This document shows positions 36,418-48,900 of a stretch of 64,000 bases of DNA, piece after piece; positions within the stretch are counted from its first letter, which is position 1; every line of letters starts with the position of its first letter. The DNA is from Megamerina dolium (lineage: Eukaryota > Arthropoda > Insecta > Diptera > Megamerinidae). The stretch covers positions 47,735,821-47,799,820 of the forward strand of contig OY978529.1 of the NCBI GenBank assembly GCA_963854835.1, read 5' to 3'. Position numbers and translations under genes: made by a program. The notes below the pieces were generated by a model. The model did no database searches, was not told where the DNA came from, and saw only the letters and a list, made by a program, of their open reading frames with translations.

Positions 36418-39400
36418 ATGATATACCAAAGAAGTGCAAGACTGACGTTCTTATTAGGCTTACTTTCTCTATTTGGTAAGTTTTTAATTATTCAATTAAA
36501 AAAACGTATCGTTTTTGGTCGTAATTGATTGATGAAGTGGTGATTAGTTAAATTGAACGGACCACAATCAAATTAATCAGCCGTGTATGCTGTCCAACGT
36601 TTCAGTATAATGAAATTTACTGTGCTAAGGTTTATTGACCTTTAAAAGATAATCTGATCTAATAACCGGTGCTTTAGCAGTGTATCACGTAAAGTTCTTG
36701 GGTCATTTTTGGACGGCTCACATAGTTATTTTTAATAACTCTTCATTCAGATTAGTTACTATTTGACTTTGAAAAAATATCTAATTAAGTTAATATTTTA
36801 CTTTTCATTATCATTCTATAATCGTTTCATTCCTCGTGTGTCTGCTATATTGTATCATATAGATTGATAACCTTTCTTTATGGGTCGATGTGTACAATAT
36901 TTAAATATATTTAATACACTTAACAAATGGTGAAAGTTGTTATTCAAATACACGTTGGTTAAAGATTATTCTGTGCATAAATCCTTATCTTTCGTACCCT
37001 CGGAAAAATGACAGATCACTACTTTTAAAATAACGTATTTGATAAATAATTTATTTTCTTTAAGTCGTTATCTATATGTATATACTATTTAATATCAATG
37101 GGAAAGAAAAGTGCTCTTTACGTTGCATATAGATAACAGCTTTTCTGCGTCTTATACCCTCAAAAATTCGTTTTGATAAATAACAAATAATGAACTTTTT
37201 CATTTTTAGCCGTAACAGATCAACAGGTACTAATTCCTAATGGCAGCCAGCAATTTTACGAAGTTGAGAATAAAGTGTTGGTGACTGATGTAAAGCAATC
37301 CAGCAAAGAGCAATCTGGTTATATTTTTAATACAAAACTTAAAGTAAACTCAGTATGGCATTCAGATAAGGAACAATTGTTGGAAGCATATTTTACAGAA
37401 TCCACTGTTAGTGCGTTAGCTAAGGGCAGTGACAAATTAGTCACCCAAGCCATAACACAAATACCTGATAGGCCGTTTTATATAAGCTTGGTAAATGGAA
37501 TTCCGCACAACATAGTTGCACATACCTCCCGGGATCAGTCGCTATTAAATTTAGAGCGTGGTATTGCATCATTGTTGCAGTTACGTTATAATACTGAACT
37601 CATTTCCGAAAAAGATGTTTCGGGCCAATGCAATGTGTTTTACAATGTAAAATCTTCAACGAGGATTGAGAAAACTAAAACTGATTGCTCTCACTGGGAT
37701 CTTAGAGTAAACTATAGGTCAGAAAAACCTTTAAGTGAGTAGTAATGAATTAGTTTGACCGAATTTTCTATAAACCAAATCTGTTTTAGGTGTTATTCAG
37801 AATTCAATAGAACAAGTTGTATTTAACTTGGCAGCAGACGGTACACTGTTAAGTGTGCACTCAAGTGAAACACATCATCTAGCCCTTGAGGCGAAACCAG
37901 ACGCTGGTAGCCAACTGGAATCACATCTTGTACTGAAGCACACTTCAGTGGGAGATGATAAGGTTGAACAATTGAAATATGCCACTTTGGATGAGGCCAT
38001 AAAAAGTCTCTTAGAATGGTATCGCGTTTTTGACATTGAAGCTGATGTCGATGGTAGTCTGAGCGAAATTAAGCACACAACTGTAAGCTTGCATACTAAG
38101 TATAGTGTGTTGGAATTAATTGAAAAGATTTTTTTTTGTGAAATAATTTTCGGCATAATTCAATAAGTTATTCAGAGTATCGTTCATCGGTTGACTCCGA
38201 ACGACATAAGTGAATCTTTCAAACTAATTCCAACACCCAATATATACAAATATATTTAAATTACTACAATAATTTACTGTATCAAATAACAGCTAACAAA
38301 GGAGATTGAGTTACATTCCGATCAGCTGTCTAGTCAATACTTTGGGGAGGAGTATCTGGCGCATACATTCGCAAAACTTCTACCTATAGCTCGTATAACT
38401 AAGGAAACCGAATTTGTCGAGATACTGAAGAATCACGAGGAATTGTATGCGTATTTGGTGGATTTATATGGAGCAGTGCAAACGATCGATGCTCATAATG
38501 CAATTCATAAACATTTCAAATATGATGAGGAATTAGGTGCTTTTATGATTGAAAAGTATATGCAATCACTTGCTGTCGGAACACATCCTGAACGCGAAAT
38601 CATCTACGACCTCTTTAGGCGGCTGCAGGACTCAAATGAACCATTTAGAAACGAGAACCTTTATGCTTCTCTAGTACAAACTGTCGCAGCGCTAGCAAGA
38701 CATTCCGGTCTCGAACCACACAATTCACTCATGGTAGATATTCGTGGATTTATTTTAAAACAAATTCAAACCGATTGTAATGGTGCTGCTTGCCAAATAC
38801 TATTTATCAGAGGACTACAAAATTTAAAAGATGCATCTACAATTCAAGTGCTTTTCACAAATGTTTTTAGCACTGACACAGCGGTATCTGTTGCTTCTAT
38901 GCAAGCTTTACAGGATTTCCCTGTCGTGCACTTCAATGAAACGCATCGGAAAATATTTTCGAATATTTTCTATCAATGTGAACGGAGATTTGATTCCTCG
39001 GTGCGAATCATGGCATTAGATATCTTGTTATCTATGAAGCCCACAAAGGCGGAATTAGGAGAACTGCTGGACTATTTAATATCTAATGACTCACAGTTTG
39101 AAATAAAAACATACGTTATACAGAAACTACGATTGCTTGCGGAAAAATGTTCTAGGTTCCAATCAATATTGTACTCCTGTCTGAGAGAAAGGCCAACGGT
39201 TCACAATTACGATGTTATCGCCCAAAAAGGTTTAATTTACAATCTTATTTTAATGTGGCATGTTAAATAATATGAAATATTTAAGGTCTCACGACTGTTC
39301 TTATGCGACAGCTATCGCAATCACCTGCCTTCAATGAAAGTCTGTTAAGTGTTCAAGAAATCAACAAAGGCGTGTTAAAACGTGGTTCCGTGGAATTAGT

Positions 39401-40319
39401 ACTAAGTGCTGGTCGCGAGGAAATCAATACCTTCAAGGTATACAAATGTAATTACTCGAGTTTATAGATATTTATTTAGGAATTTACATTTGGCAGCTTG
39501 GCATTCATACTAGTGGATTAACATCATTTGTTGGAGATAGCGGAGAAAATGATGAGGATATTACAGATGACAGTTCTGCAACCGCTGGCATGGAAATTTC
39601 TGTACAAGGAACACTATTGCGACCATTAGTGTTCTTTACGGGCCAGTCGGAACTAATGGGACATGTATGGAGTGGTACTGCTTCGGAACCTACGCCCGCT
39701 TATCAAGCCACTTATTTAACCCACGATCACGAACACTATGTGATTATGTCATCAGGGGCAACGGTTTATATGCGTGTAATAGGAGCACGATCTGTGGATT
39801 TGAATGGCAGGGTTGAACTCAGTATTTGGAATCGTAACGCCAACACGGAAATTCAAAAAAAGTTAGAGTTTAAGTGCAAATTTTAAGTATATATACAGTT
39901 TATATTAACATGTGTTTTTCAGTTCTGCGTCTGCTGTTGTTGGTCTTATGGTTGCCGGATTTACTTATGCAAAAGTTGAAAATGAATTTGCCCTTCTTAG
40001 TGAGCCTAAATTAAGTTTGCAAGCAAACATTGACTTCTATTCCGGTATAAAACTTTGCATTCAACTGCAGCGCGCAGAGATGACCCTGAAGTATGTTTAT
40101 ATTAATTTTGTGCTAATATTTGTATATCAAAATATAATTATTCCTTTGTTTTTTGTGGTTGTTTATAACAGGCACATTCATACGAAAGCAGTCCATCTGA
40201 ATGCAAATAAAAAGTATACGAAGACGGTCAAGCATAAAAGCATCTACAAATTCCCAGGCAGAACTTTCGCTTTGAATCAAAAGAATAATGATATGTGTAA
40301 TATGATTTTTGAATCATAA
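36418..40319 (+). CDS. Mtp: microsomal triglyceride transfer protein large subunit
   Basis: Eight exons: 36418-36475, 37210-37734, 37790-38082, 38293-39229, 39286-39437, 39497-39861, 39923-40090, 40172-40319. All have GT-AG borders and consistent phase and give 881 aa, close to the ~890 aa usual for MTP. The first exon encodes a signal peptide (LTFLLGLLSLFG). Exons 2-3 form the N-terminal beta-barrel of the large lipid-transfer (vitellogenin-N) fold. Exon 4 is the long alpha-helical domain (many HEAT-like helices, for example QTVAALARHSGLEPH). Exons 5-8 form the C-terminal lipid-binding beta-sheets. The protein works in the ER lumen with protein disulfide isomerase and loads lipid onto apolipoproteins (lipophorin in insects). 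It ends KNNDMCNMIFES. No frameshift or missing part is seen. A non-lipoprotein LLTP is unlikely given the length and domain order. Confidence 0.93.
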
Positions 40320-42839
40320 AGAACAAAATATAAAATTAAACGGCCATAATTTTTGATACCACAGCATATATTTATTTCTTATTGTAAGGGGGATTTGGGA
40401 GTTTTTGGTTCTTTATAAAATGTGTTTTTAATGTTGTTTCGTCATTAAATTATTGGCCTGAATAGTTTTGATAAAATTATTTTAGGTCGAGCGTTAGCCT
40501 AATATTGTTTTGTAAGAATTCCGTCTAAAAAACGAATTGAAAGATGAGTAACAGTCAACTGAAAAAAAAAAGAAAAATATCCCGAAACATTAATTTCTGG
40601 CAAGTATCGTAGCAGAACAAATGTCAAATATCATGGGCAACTATTTATTATCAGGTGTAGAAATTGGAAACTGCTTGGCTTGGGCGTATAATGTCAAAAA
40701 CGTGTATGATGTTTTTTCTTTACTTTTTTCCGTATGTGTGGGTGTACCATTCTCTACTTGGTCTCCGTAATTCGTGAGAGTATGGAGAACTACCCTTTAC
40801 ATCATATTGTTATATTATTGGCAAATATCGTAACGTAGCATGTAGCGGATGATACTATGCATGACAGTTGCTTTGATATGATACCAATATAAGTAAATAA
40901 ATTGAAAAATCTCTCTTGGTTTGTGTGCTCTTCTTCTCTACTTTATCTTTCCGTATGTGATTCTTGTTTTTTTGTACTTCCCCATTGGTTAGCATTTACA
41001 TGCCTACTCTCTCTTATTGCTCTACCTTCAATTGTTGTATCATGATGCGATACGATACACAAGATGTCTTTGCGTGTGGATGCGATTGAATACGGCTAAC
41101 AGCTAAGTAGAACTACATTCTTTTATATTTTGCGAATTGGTGAAAATTCCACTATAGTCAATTCTCCTCTAATCTTTTCGGTCAGTTCCTACGCTCTTGT
41201 TTTCGCTTTCATTTCATTTTACATTGAACACAAAAACAACGAGTGATCTGATTGTTACCGAGACCGTCAACATAACAGCCGTCTTATGTTCCTCTCGTTT
41301 TACTCTTTCGACAATGTTTTAATTGCTGCAATTATTCAAAACGTAAGGTAACAGAAAGTAAAATAAAGTAATGTGAAAAACTGAGTGCGGGTAGTCGACA
41401 CGGTTAATTCAGTCTATATGCTATATGAGTAGGAAAGAGATAGCTAGGTAAGATATAAAATAGAAATATGACTGAAAGAAAAGAGAATGATACGCGTTTT
41501 TGACAAACGCTCTGTTGAAAATCTATTTTCAATAGATTCCAACATTACGATACCTACCTTACGACTTGTATGGCCTTTGTATGAAATAGGTCAGAACAGT
41601 ATAAGTATTAACTAATTATGCATGAACCAATTAGATAAGATCACATGTTAAAATCCGCCATATTGTAAAAAAAACAGCTGATGACTTTATACACAGATGA
41701 CGTGTCTGATGATCTGTGTATAAAGTCTTCAGTTTTTTTCATTACTTTTCGCATCATGCTAGTTATGTGAATCATGTTTAGATTTACCTATGTTTGGTTT
41801 ATGCAGGTCAAAACAAAGTTGCACGTCAAGTTTCGTTTTACACAAAGCAAATCGACGCAATGCAATATAGTACTTTTTGAAATAGGGAGTAAGAACACTT
41901 TTTCTGATCTAAATCGAAAGGTGTAATGACGTTTGGTGTCAGGTGCTCTGTTGAATTGTTTTGTTGAAATTATTTTAGCAATAAGTGAATAATCAGAATA
42001 AATAGTATAACTGCAGTAATTAATGGTGTATAAATTTGTCTGCCAATAAAAACTTTGTGTATTCCAAATCAATAAATACATACTAGCCGAAAAGAAAGTG
42101 AAAATAAAATTTTATTTGCGCTTGCAATGTACTTTTCTTTTTTTAATTTCGAGAATGAGTATACATATGCATACTGAAGAAAAGTTGAAGTGGTATACAT
42201 AATTCATACATATTTATTTGGATTGAGTAATGTAATACGAATGTTCTAAAGAATATTAAATCCCATAAAAACCAAGTTTTATATTTAATGTGCAATTTAC
42301 ATGCACTGTAAATGAAAAATGGTGTAAATGGTAACAAAAATTAAATACATTTGTCGGCTCTGTAATATATGGGCGGATAAGCGAGCAATTATCGATTTCC
42401 GAAAATTTAGCTTACAACACAATCCTGTACTAGTTATAGGATAAACATTCCAAAAGCGTCGACTTAATGCAATAAACAATTTTCTGATCTATTTTTCACA
42501 ACGTGTTACATTAGAATGCGATTCGTATACCTAAAGGAATAGTCATTTTATCGTTTATGTATGTATGTATGTCCGCAAGAGTAAGCATACACATTTGGTA
42601 ATGATTTTTGAATTAATTTGCTATTCTAAAGAATCTTAATTTTCCTTTGGAAGCAACTCAGTATTTTTTCAAAAACAAATAATAGGTAGACAACAATGAA
42701 AGAAATATTAATTTTTAATACTGTGAAATTATGTCTATACTACTTAATATAATCATTATGATGTTTCAGAGATCAGTTAATAATAACCAAAAGTTTATAA
42801 AATAAATATCTAATATATTGGTACTAAAAGCAAACAAGT
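40320..42839. other. intergenic spacer Mtp to sky
   Basis: No exon is supported. There is no canonical AATAAA close to the Mtp stop; the poly(A) site is unresolved. A hairpin lies at 41683-41727. Confidence 0.5.
41683..41727. repeat. 16-bp-arm hairpin
   Basis: GACTTTATACACAGAT (41683-41698) and its exact complement (41712-41727) enclose 13 bases. The match continues imperfectly outward into an A-run and a T-run, so this could be a small MITE or a structured RNA. Confidence 0.75.
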
Positions 42840-42958
42840 ATACAGAGTGAAATAAAACGAAAAAAGAAACACGAATAAGACCAACTATAGCAATTACAAA
42901 CACTTAGAAAATTGGTAAAAGCGATATATATTAGAAGGAGAAGGGAGAATAATTTAAG
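42840..42958 (+). other. sky: candidate non-coding leader exon of sky
   Basis: A purine-rich stretch ends in a consensus donor (TTTAAG|GTGAGT at 42958/42959). It faces a strong acceptor (TTTTCTTTTGTCCTTTGCAG ending 44397) in front of exon 1a. The 5' limit is a guess. Confidence 0.45.
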
Positions 42959-45900
42959 GTGAGTGATCTACTTGAGTTCAATTGCTCCTTAGTAAATGAA
43001 ATGTGTGAATTTAATAGTAGAGCTTATAAAAGACCACTTTCAGTATCTTATCAGCTGATAAGTTCCCCCTTTTATGCATATTGGTTTCTTCCATTTTGTT
43101 GTTTCCTTACGTTTTTCCACACAGGAACTTTAAGAAACTGTCTGTGTGCTGTGTATGAGAAAGGCAATTTTTGTGTTGACGAATGCGTGGTAGTAGATAA
43201 CACACTGAGTGTTTTAGCAACAAGAACGTAGCCGAAAAATTCTGAAAAGAGGATGATATATATAAAATTTGCCATTTCATAAACAATTATACAACTAATG
43301 TTAATATTGTGCAGTTGCTGTCAAACAGAGCCGAATGTATGTGCATTGCAGCAAAAGTCTGATCGTGGAATATAGCCTCAATTAAAAAATTGACGAGATA
43401 GTAAAAAAACTAAATTGAATTGTAATATGCCGATTATGCCGTGCTTATAGTAATAATTTTTTGGTGTTCATGTTCTGTTGCACCAATTTATATTGCTTGA
43501 TAGCTGTTACATAGGGAGACGAAACCAGTGCAAAATTTGTCTTTGAAGCAGAGATTGCTGAAATACAAGTGTCCCTTTGTAAAAGCATATTAATATATCA
43601 AATATCTCGAATACGAAATATTCTGCAGTTTTCTTATAAAAATTGTAAAATGTTATAAAAAATTGTAGCACACTTTTAGGCTATTGTTGATATATGCAAA
43701 ATATATGTGACATTGTTATCTAATTACGATCCTTAAAGTATGCCACAAAAAACACTTTTTCTTGTTACGAATTTGCTAGAATTCCAGATAGAAGCCAATT
43801 AAATCCGCCATAAACTAGATTTCCACACTTTGTCAAATCTTGGAGACAATAAAGACTGTTTTGATATTTCTGCAAAACGTTGCAGAATGGTTCTGCATAA
43901 TTTCTGCGATGTAGTGAAATTTGGGAAGAACCACAAACAGGATCACTGTGCGATTAATCGATTATTGAAAATTTTTTATTCATAAAAGTATTCGATTAAT
44001 CTATTATTCGATTAATCATAATTTTGATTAATCAAAATATTTTTCGTTTTTATTTTTTCATTGTTTTTAAAACGCTCTGGGAATAAAAATTTAAAACGGA
44101 TTCTCATATTTTTAGCTTTGGAAAGCTACTTTGTTTTGGGGAAAAATATTATAAATATTTTATTAGAATAGTTTTATTCTGATTAATCGAATAATAACAA
44201 TTTTTAAATATTCAAAATTATGAGTATTCGAAAAATTTCCTATTTGATCAAACAAAATTTTGATTTTAATTAATCAAAATTTTTGAACAAACGATTAATC
44301 GTACAGCCTGAGCATATACAATATGTATGTCTTTGGAATTTAATCTTATGTAATTTAATCTTGAGGTAATAGTTGATTTTTCTTTTGTCCTTTGCAGTTA
44401 TATTCGGAAGATTTCTCGATTATATAAACGATGCTACTTGAAGGCTTGACATGAACTACAATGTTTATAATAATGAATTCAACACGTCATCATCGCATTG
44501 GAGTATTTTTATCTCCATAATGTTCTAGTCAGTCATTCGATGAATATAATACACTTGCATTGCCAACTTGAGAAATTTTAAGAATAAATTGGAATTAGGA
44601 ATAATAAATACGATTTTTACGAAAATAAAATAATAATATAATAATAATAAGAATAATAATCAAAATCGAATACAGTAAAATAAAACAACAGAAGAAGAGG
44701 GAGAAGAGAAGACACGGCGTGAGAAGAAAATGCCTTACAATCGAGAAACAGCGGCCCAGGCCGACAAATTAAGTGGTATCGAAGAGGAAAGTGATATTTA
44801 TGAAGGTTTTGCTCCGCATGTAGATGTATCTGATATTAAAGTATCAGATCTCTCCAATATATCCAAACAGCCAGGTGAGTTTATTTTAATAATTATTTTC
44901 GAATTCAATATGGAAAAAATGAAATTATATAACCTTTATAAAACGATATTCAAATACGTGTAGAATCTTTATTTTGATATGAAATTTAGTCGTACTTTAC
45001 TCAGCTTCAATTATTTGAGCAGATATAGGTATTTGAAGGTTTTTTCGTGTTTTTCCTAATGGTTCGCCATTTTCATTAAGGTCAAATCGATTCCTCGATC
45101 TACTACGAATAATAATTTTCACTAAAAAGCTGAAAACAAATTTATCTGGGACAAGTGGTGGTAATTATGATTTTTTAAGGTGGGACCCCACCGTCTCTGT
45201 TCTTAACTCACTAACTCGAAAAAATTGAAGGTGAGGATGTAACGTGTGACACCCCTCAAATTCACCGTTGAGCGACTTGTGAGGCTATCTGAATTATGAA
45301 ATGGGACTTGCGACTGTGAAAGAATGGCAGGCCCATGAACATCAGATCAGGATTATCTCCTCTTGTTAATCCCTCCAGCTTCTCAGAACTCATATGTTAA
45401 GTGGTCCAATCCTTTTCTTCCAGTATGTATGCCGAGAATGCCTATAATCTTAATTGTCTGAATGCATCTTACTTCATAGAACCCTGTAGAGGTCGGACTA
45501 ATTCTCGTGATATAGTGTGTCCCCCGATTGTTTGTCCTGTCTGCCGCTCTCCTCCTTTTTAGTAGCTTGCTGGTGCTCAGCAGAGCTGCAGATTCAGAAA
45601 ACAGTTCTTATGTGGTGCCATTTCTGGTTAGCTCGTCCGCCCCTAGAGCTAGTGACCACTCAGAGACCTGTGGAAGTGAGTCGTGGTCTTTGATGTTAGA
45701 ATGTGCGATCTTGTCCTCATTTTGTTTTCTTTGATTATACAGAGGGGTGAGTCTATAGCCTTAATCTCTGCTTGAAAAGGGATTTTATTGCAATTCTGTA
45801 AGTATTACTCGATGCGCCACATTTCCAGGATTTCAAAAACCACCCATATACCTGAAATATGAACTCGGAAACTAAAGTATCATTGAGAATTATTCATTGT

Positions 45901-48900
45901 ATTCTTTACAAGTACCTGGGTTACTGGGTGCCGTAGCTCAGTGGTTAGTGTGTTGCCCTTCTGAACTGTAGGTTGTGTGCTCAATTCCCGGCTGAAGCTT
46001 AACAAATTTAATATCGGTAAAAATATTCTTTCGAACGGTACCCACCTGTCGGCAAGCAATTGGCAAGTCTTCCGACAGTAACAATTTGTCATGAAAAAGC
46101 TTCTAAAAGAACTCCGTGACAAAGCTCAAAAAATTGATGTCGCAAGAGTTCTGCTGTTCGGAACCGGCTAAAATAAGTAGGTCCCTTCTAATACTGTCCG
46201 AAATTTATCACGCACAACAGTAATGGAAAAGAAGCTCGGCCAAAGAACCCTTCGGGGCTTTAAGTGTCACATATTTTTTTTTGTTTTTTATCCTTTACAA
46301 CTTTAGAAATGAAAATTTCGCATATACACTGTGAGCGAAATAATTAGAAAATGGAGCTTCAATACAATAAATACAACAAAAAAAAGTAAACATTGTTAAA
46401 AAACACTTCAGAAGAAGATATGCTCAACCAGTTTATCTGCAGTTCTGCACATAGATGTCAAGCACAGCTGCATGCAGATAATTCGTGCATATATTTTCAG
46501 TATAAATCGTACTAAACAATATCTATGTTACTTTCAAACACTTCATTTCTTCCTAATTGATGATATGAATTTTGAATTGAAGATAGAAGGTTGTGCCTAT
46601 ACGATTTACAATATAATATTTACAAGCGCATTAGTTGTCAATGTTTCTCAGATCGGGATGATATGTAGTAGTTTCTTTAAATTGAAAAAGCTATCACGAA
46701 GTAAAAAGCTACCTCATATTTTCACGTCCTCTCGGAATTGTCTTTAAGTGCTCTGAATTTACAGATTAGTATCATCGTAACTCTCCTATATGTAGTACGA
46801 GTATAGTTGTCGCATTGATATTGACTAAATGTATTTGCTTTGCTATTCAGTGTGTTTAGCTAGATACACCGCACCGATACGTTATATATTTGAGTAGCGA
46901 CACTATACAGCGTGATTAATATTTCAAAGTTTTCGATTCATTTTATAAATATTATAATTGTGTGATTAGCAGCAAAACGGTACTCAATTATGATAAATAA
47001 TGTAGAACTTAATGTGCAATATGTGAGACTTTAATTATCGCGTGCGCCTTCCTAAATCATCTAGTTGCGACGAGTTATGTGATTTATTATTATGATTATT
47101 GTGTTCTTGTTTTAGATAGCATTATTATTATGCTTTCTTAATTCAGTTGCAACAGTTGAAGAGTATTATTAAATAGTGTTGAATAATTATTTCGTGAAAT
47201 GTGTATACAATATAGCTTCATGTGTGTACCTTTTGGATATAAAATAATATAATAGTGTGGTAAAATGAAAATAAACAAAATAATTTCTCACGCAGACACA
47301 AAAATGCCAACACCATATTTATCATGCCCACAACGAAACGTTAATATTCTATTCTTGTGCATAATGTCCATGTTTGTTTAACAAGTATTTCATTAGAATT
47401 TCAATTTTTAATTTAATTTCACAAATATCGAAGCAAAATTATGGACTATTTCCTGCTAGAGAGATTTACTCGTTTATCATCATTCTCAAACTAGAAACAA
47501 TTCGCATATATAATTTGCTAATAAAAAAAGTGGAAGAAGAAATTTCTTCATTATTTCCATTTCATATAATAAAGACCTAATATGAATCAAATATTTGTGA
47601 CCATGAACGCCCAAAAATAAATAATAAAGTAAAATATATGATTTTGTAAAAATATTCAGTAAAACAGATGCGATATACGAATAACCGATATGTAGAAAAA
47701 TATCACTATCGTTATATGACATTTTGATATTTTATCGATAATATTGATATCGATTTTTTTTTTGTTGAAAATATCAATCAAACTAAAAACGGCATCAAAT
47801 ATTGTATATTGTCCTTTTTTTATTTTATTCAAATGCAAAAATTACAAAATTTAATAATTATAAAATTAAAGAATAAAAGAAAGAGAGAGAAAAAATGTTA
47901 CCTGATTGTGTTTTTGCTGTCATTTTCTCTGTTACTTTCAATATAATTTGATTGAAGACTCTTGTGGTGAGCCGGCCAACAATTTGTCTCTTCATTTGCA
48001 TTTCGTATGTAGCATTTAACATTTTACAGTTAAGAAAATTTAACGCTTTTATTTTTCTTTTACTATATGGCTAAAATATCGTTGGATATTCCAGTAGTAT
48101 TGAAGGAAAAATATCGATACGATTAATAATTATTAATATCAATCACTTGAAAATGTCATTTGAAAATATTATTCAATATGTTTTCATAATTATCGTTAAT
48201 CTCTAATACAATGACTATAAACTAAGAAGAGAGATATCTCAGATATTACAAGAGTACATTTGCCCGTTAACGAAATCCATAATATATATTTAAATGTATG
48301 AGTAACATTTATTTACCATCTATTTTTGCAATTGCGTCAAATAAAATTGCAAAAATTTAGTGACGTGGCACATGATAGGGTTGTTATGCCCACGCTTTTT
48401 TCGAATGTTGCCCTTTCTTTTATACGGTTTCCAGAAACATTGTAGATCATTTTTAATTTTATCTGGTATAAAATTCCAATGAGCAAAGCTCTTATGTCAT
48501 CATTTTTTTTTTGTGAACTTTGACACAGAGCTCTGTATGTCACTTTGTCGTGGCAAGTTGTCAACTGCTTACAAGCGGGTACAGTTTTAAAGTGACAACT
48601 TTTTGTCTCTGAAAACAGATTGCTGAATTAATTGGCTGTATCGAACATGGACACTAAAATAAATGCGCATTCTTTTTTAAAAATTGTCCAGAGACTTTTT
48701 AGCTCTGCGCCGTCCATTTGAAAATGGACAGGCATAACGATCCTAGGTATAAAGGAGAAAAATAGCTATGCGAGTTGTAAACTATGATTGCCACACATTG
48801 TGGACGTAAAACCACTGTAGCAATAATGTGAGCATCATTCTTGTTCAATTACATATATTTGAATTTAAAAATAGTGAAACAAATTATTTGTCTCGAATTA

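Noticed and set aside
38083..38292. Read-through of Mtp exon 3 into the intron (frame ending at 38166)
   Set aside because: A consensus donor at 38083 and an acceptor ending at 38292 keep phase and restore MTP-like sequence; the extension is intronic.
45934..45990. Possible true tRNA gene
   Set aside because: The A and B boxes are present, but the acceptor and anticodon arms do not pair well and the sequence continues into the shared SINE body.
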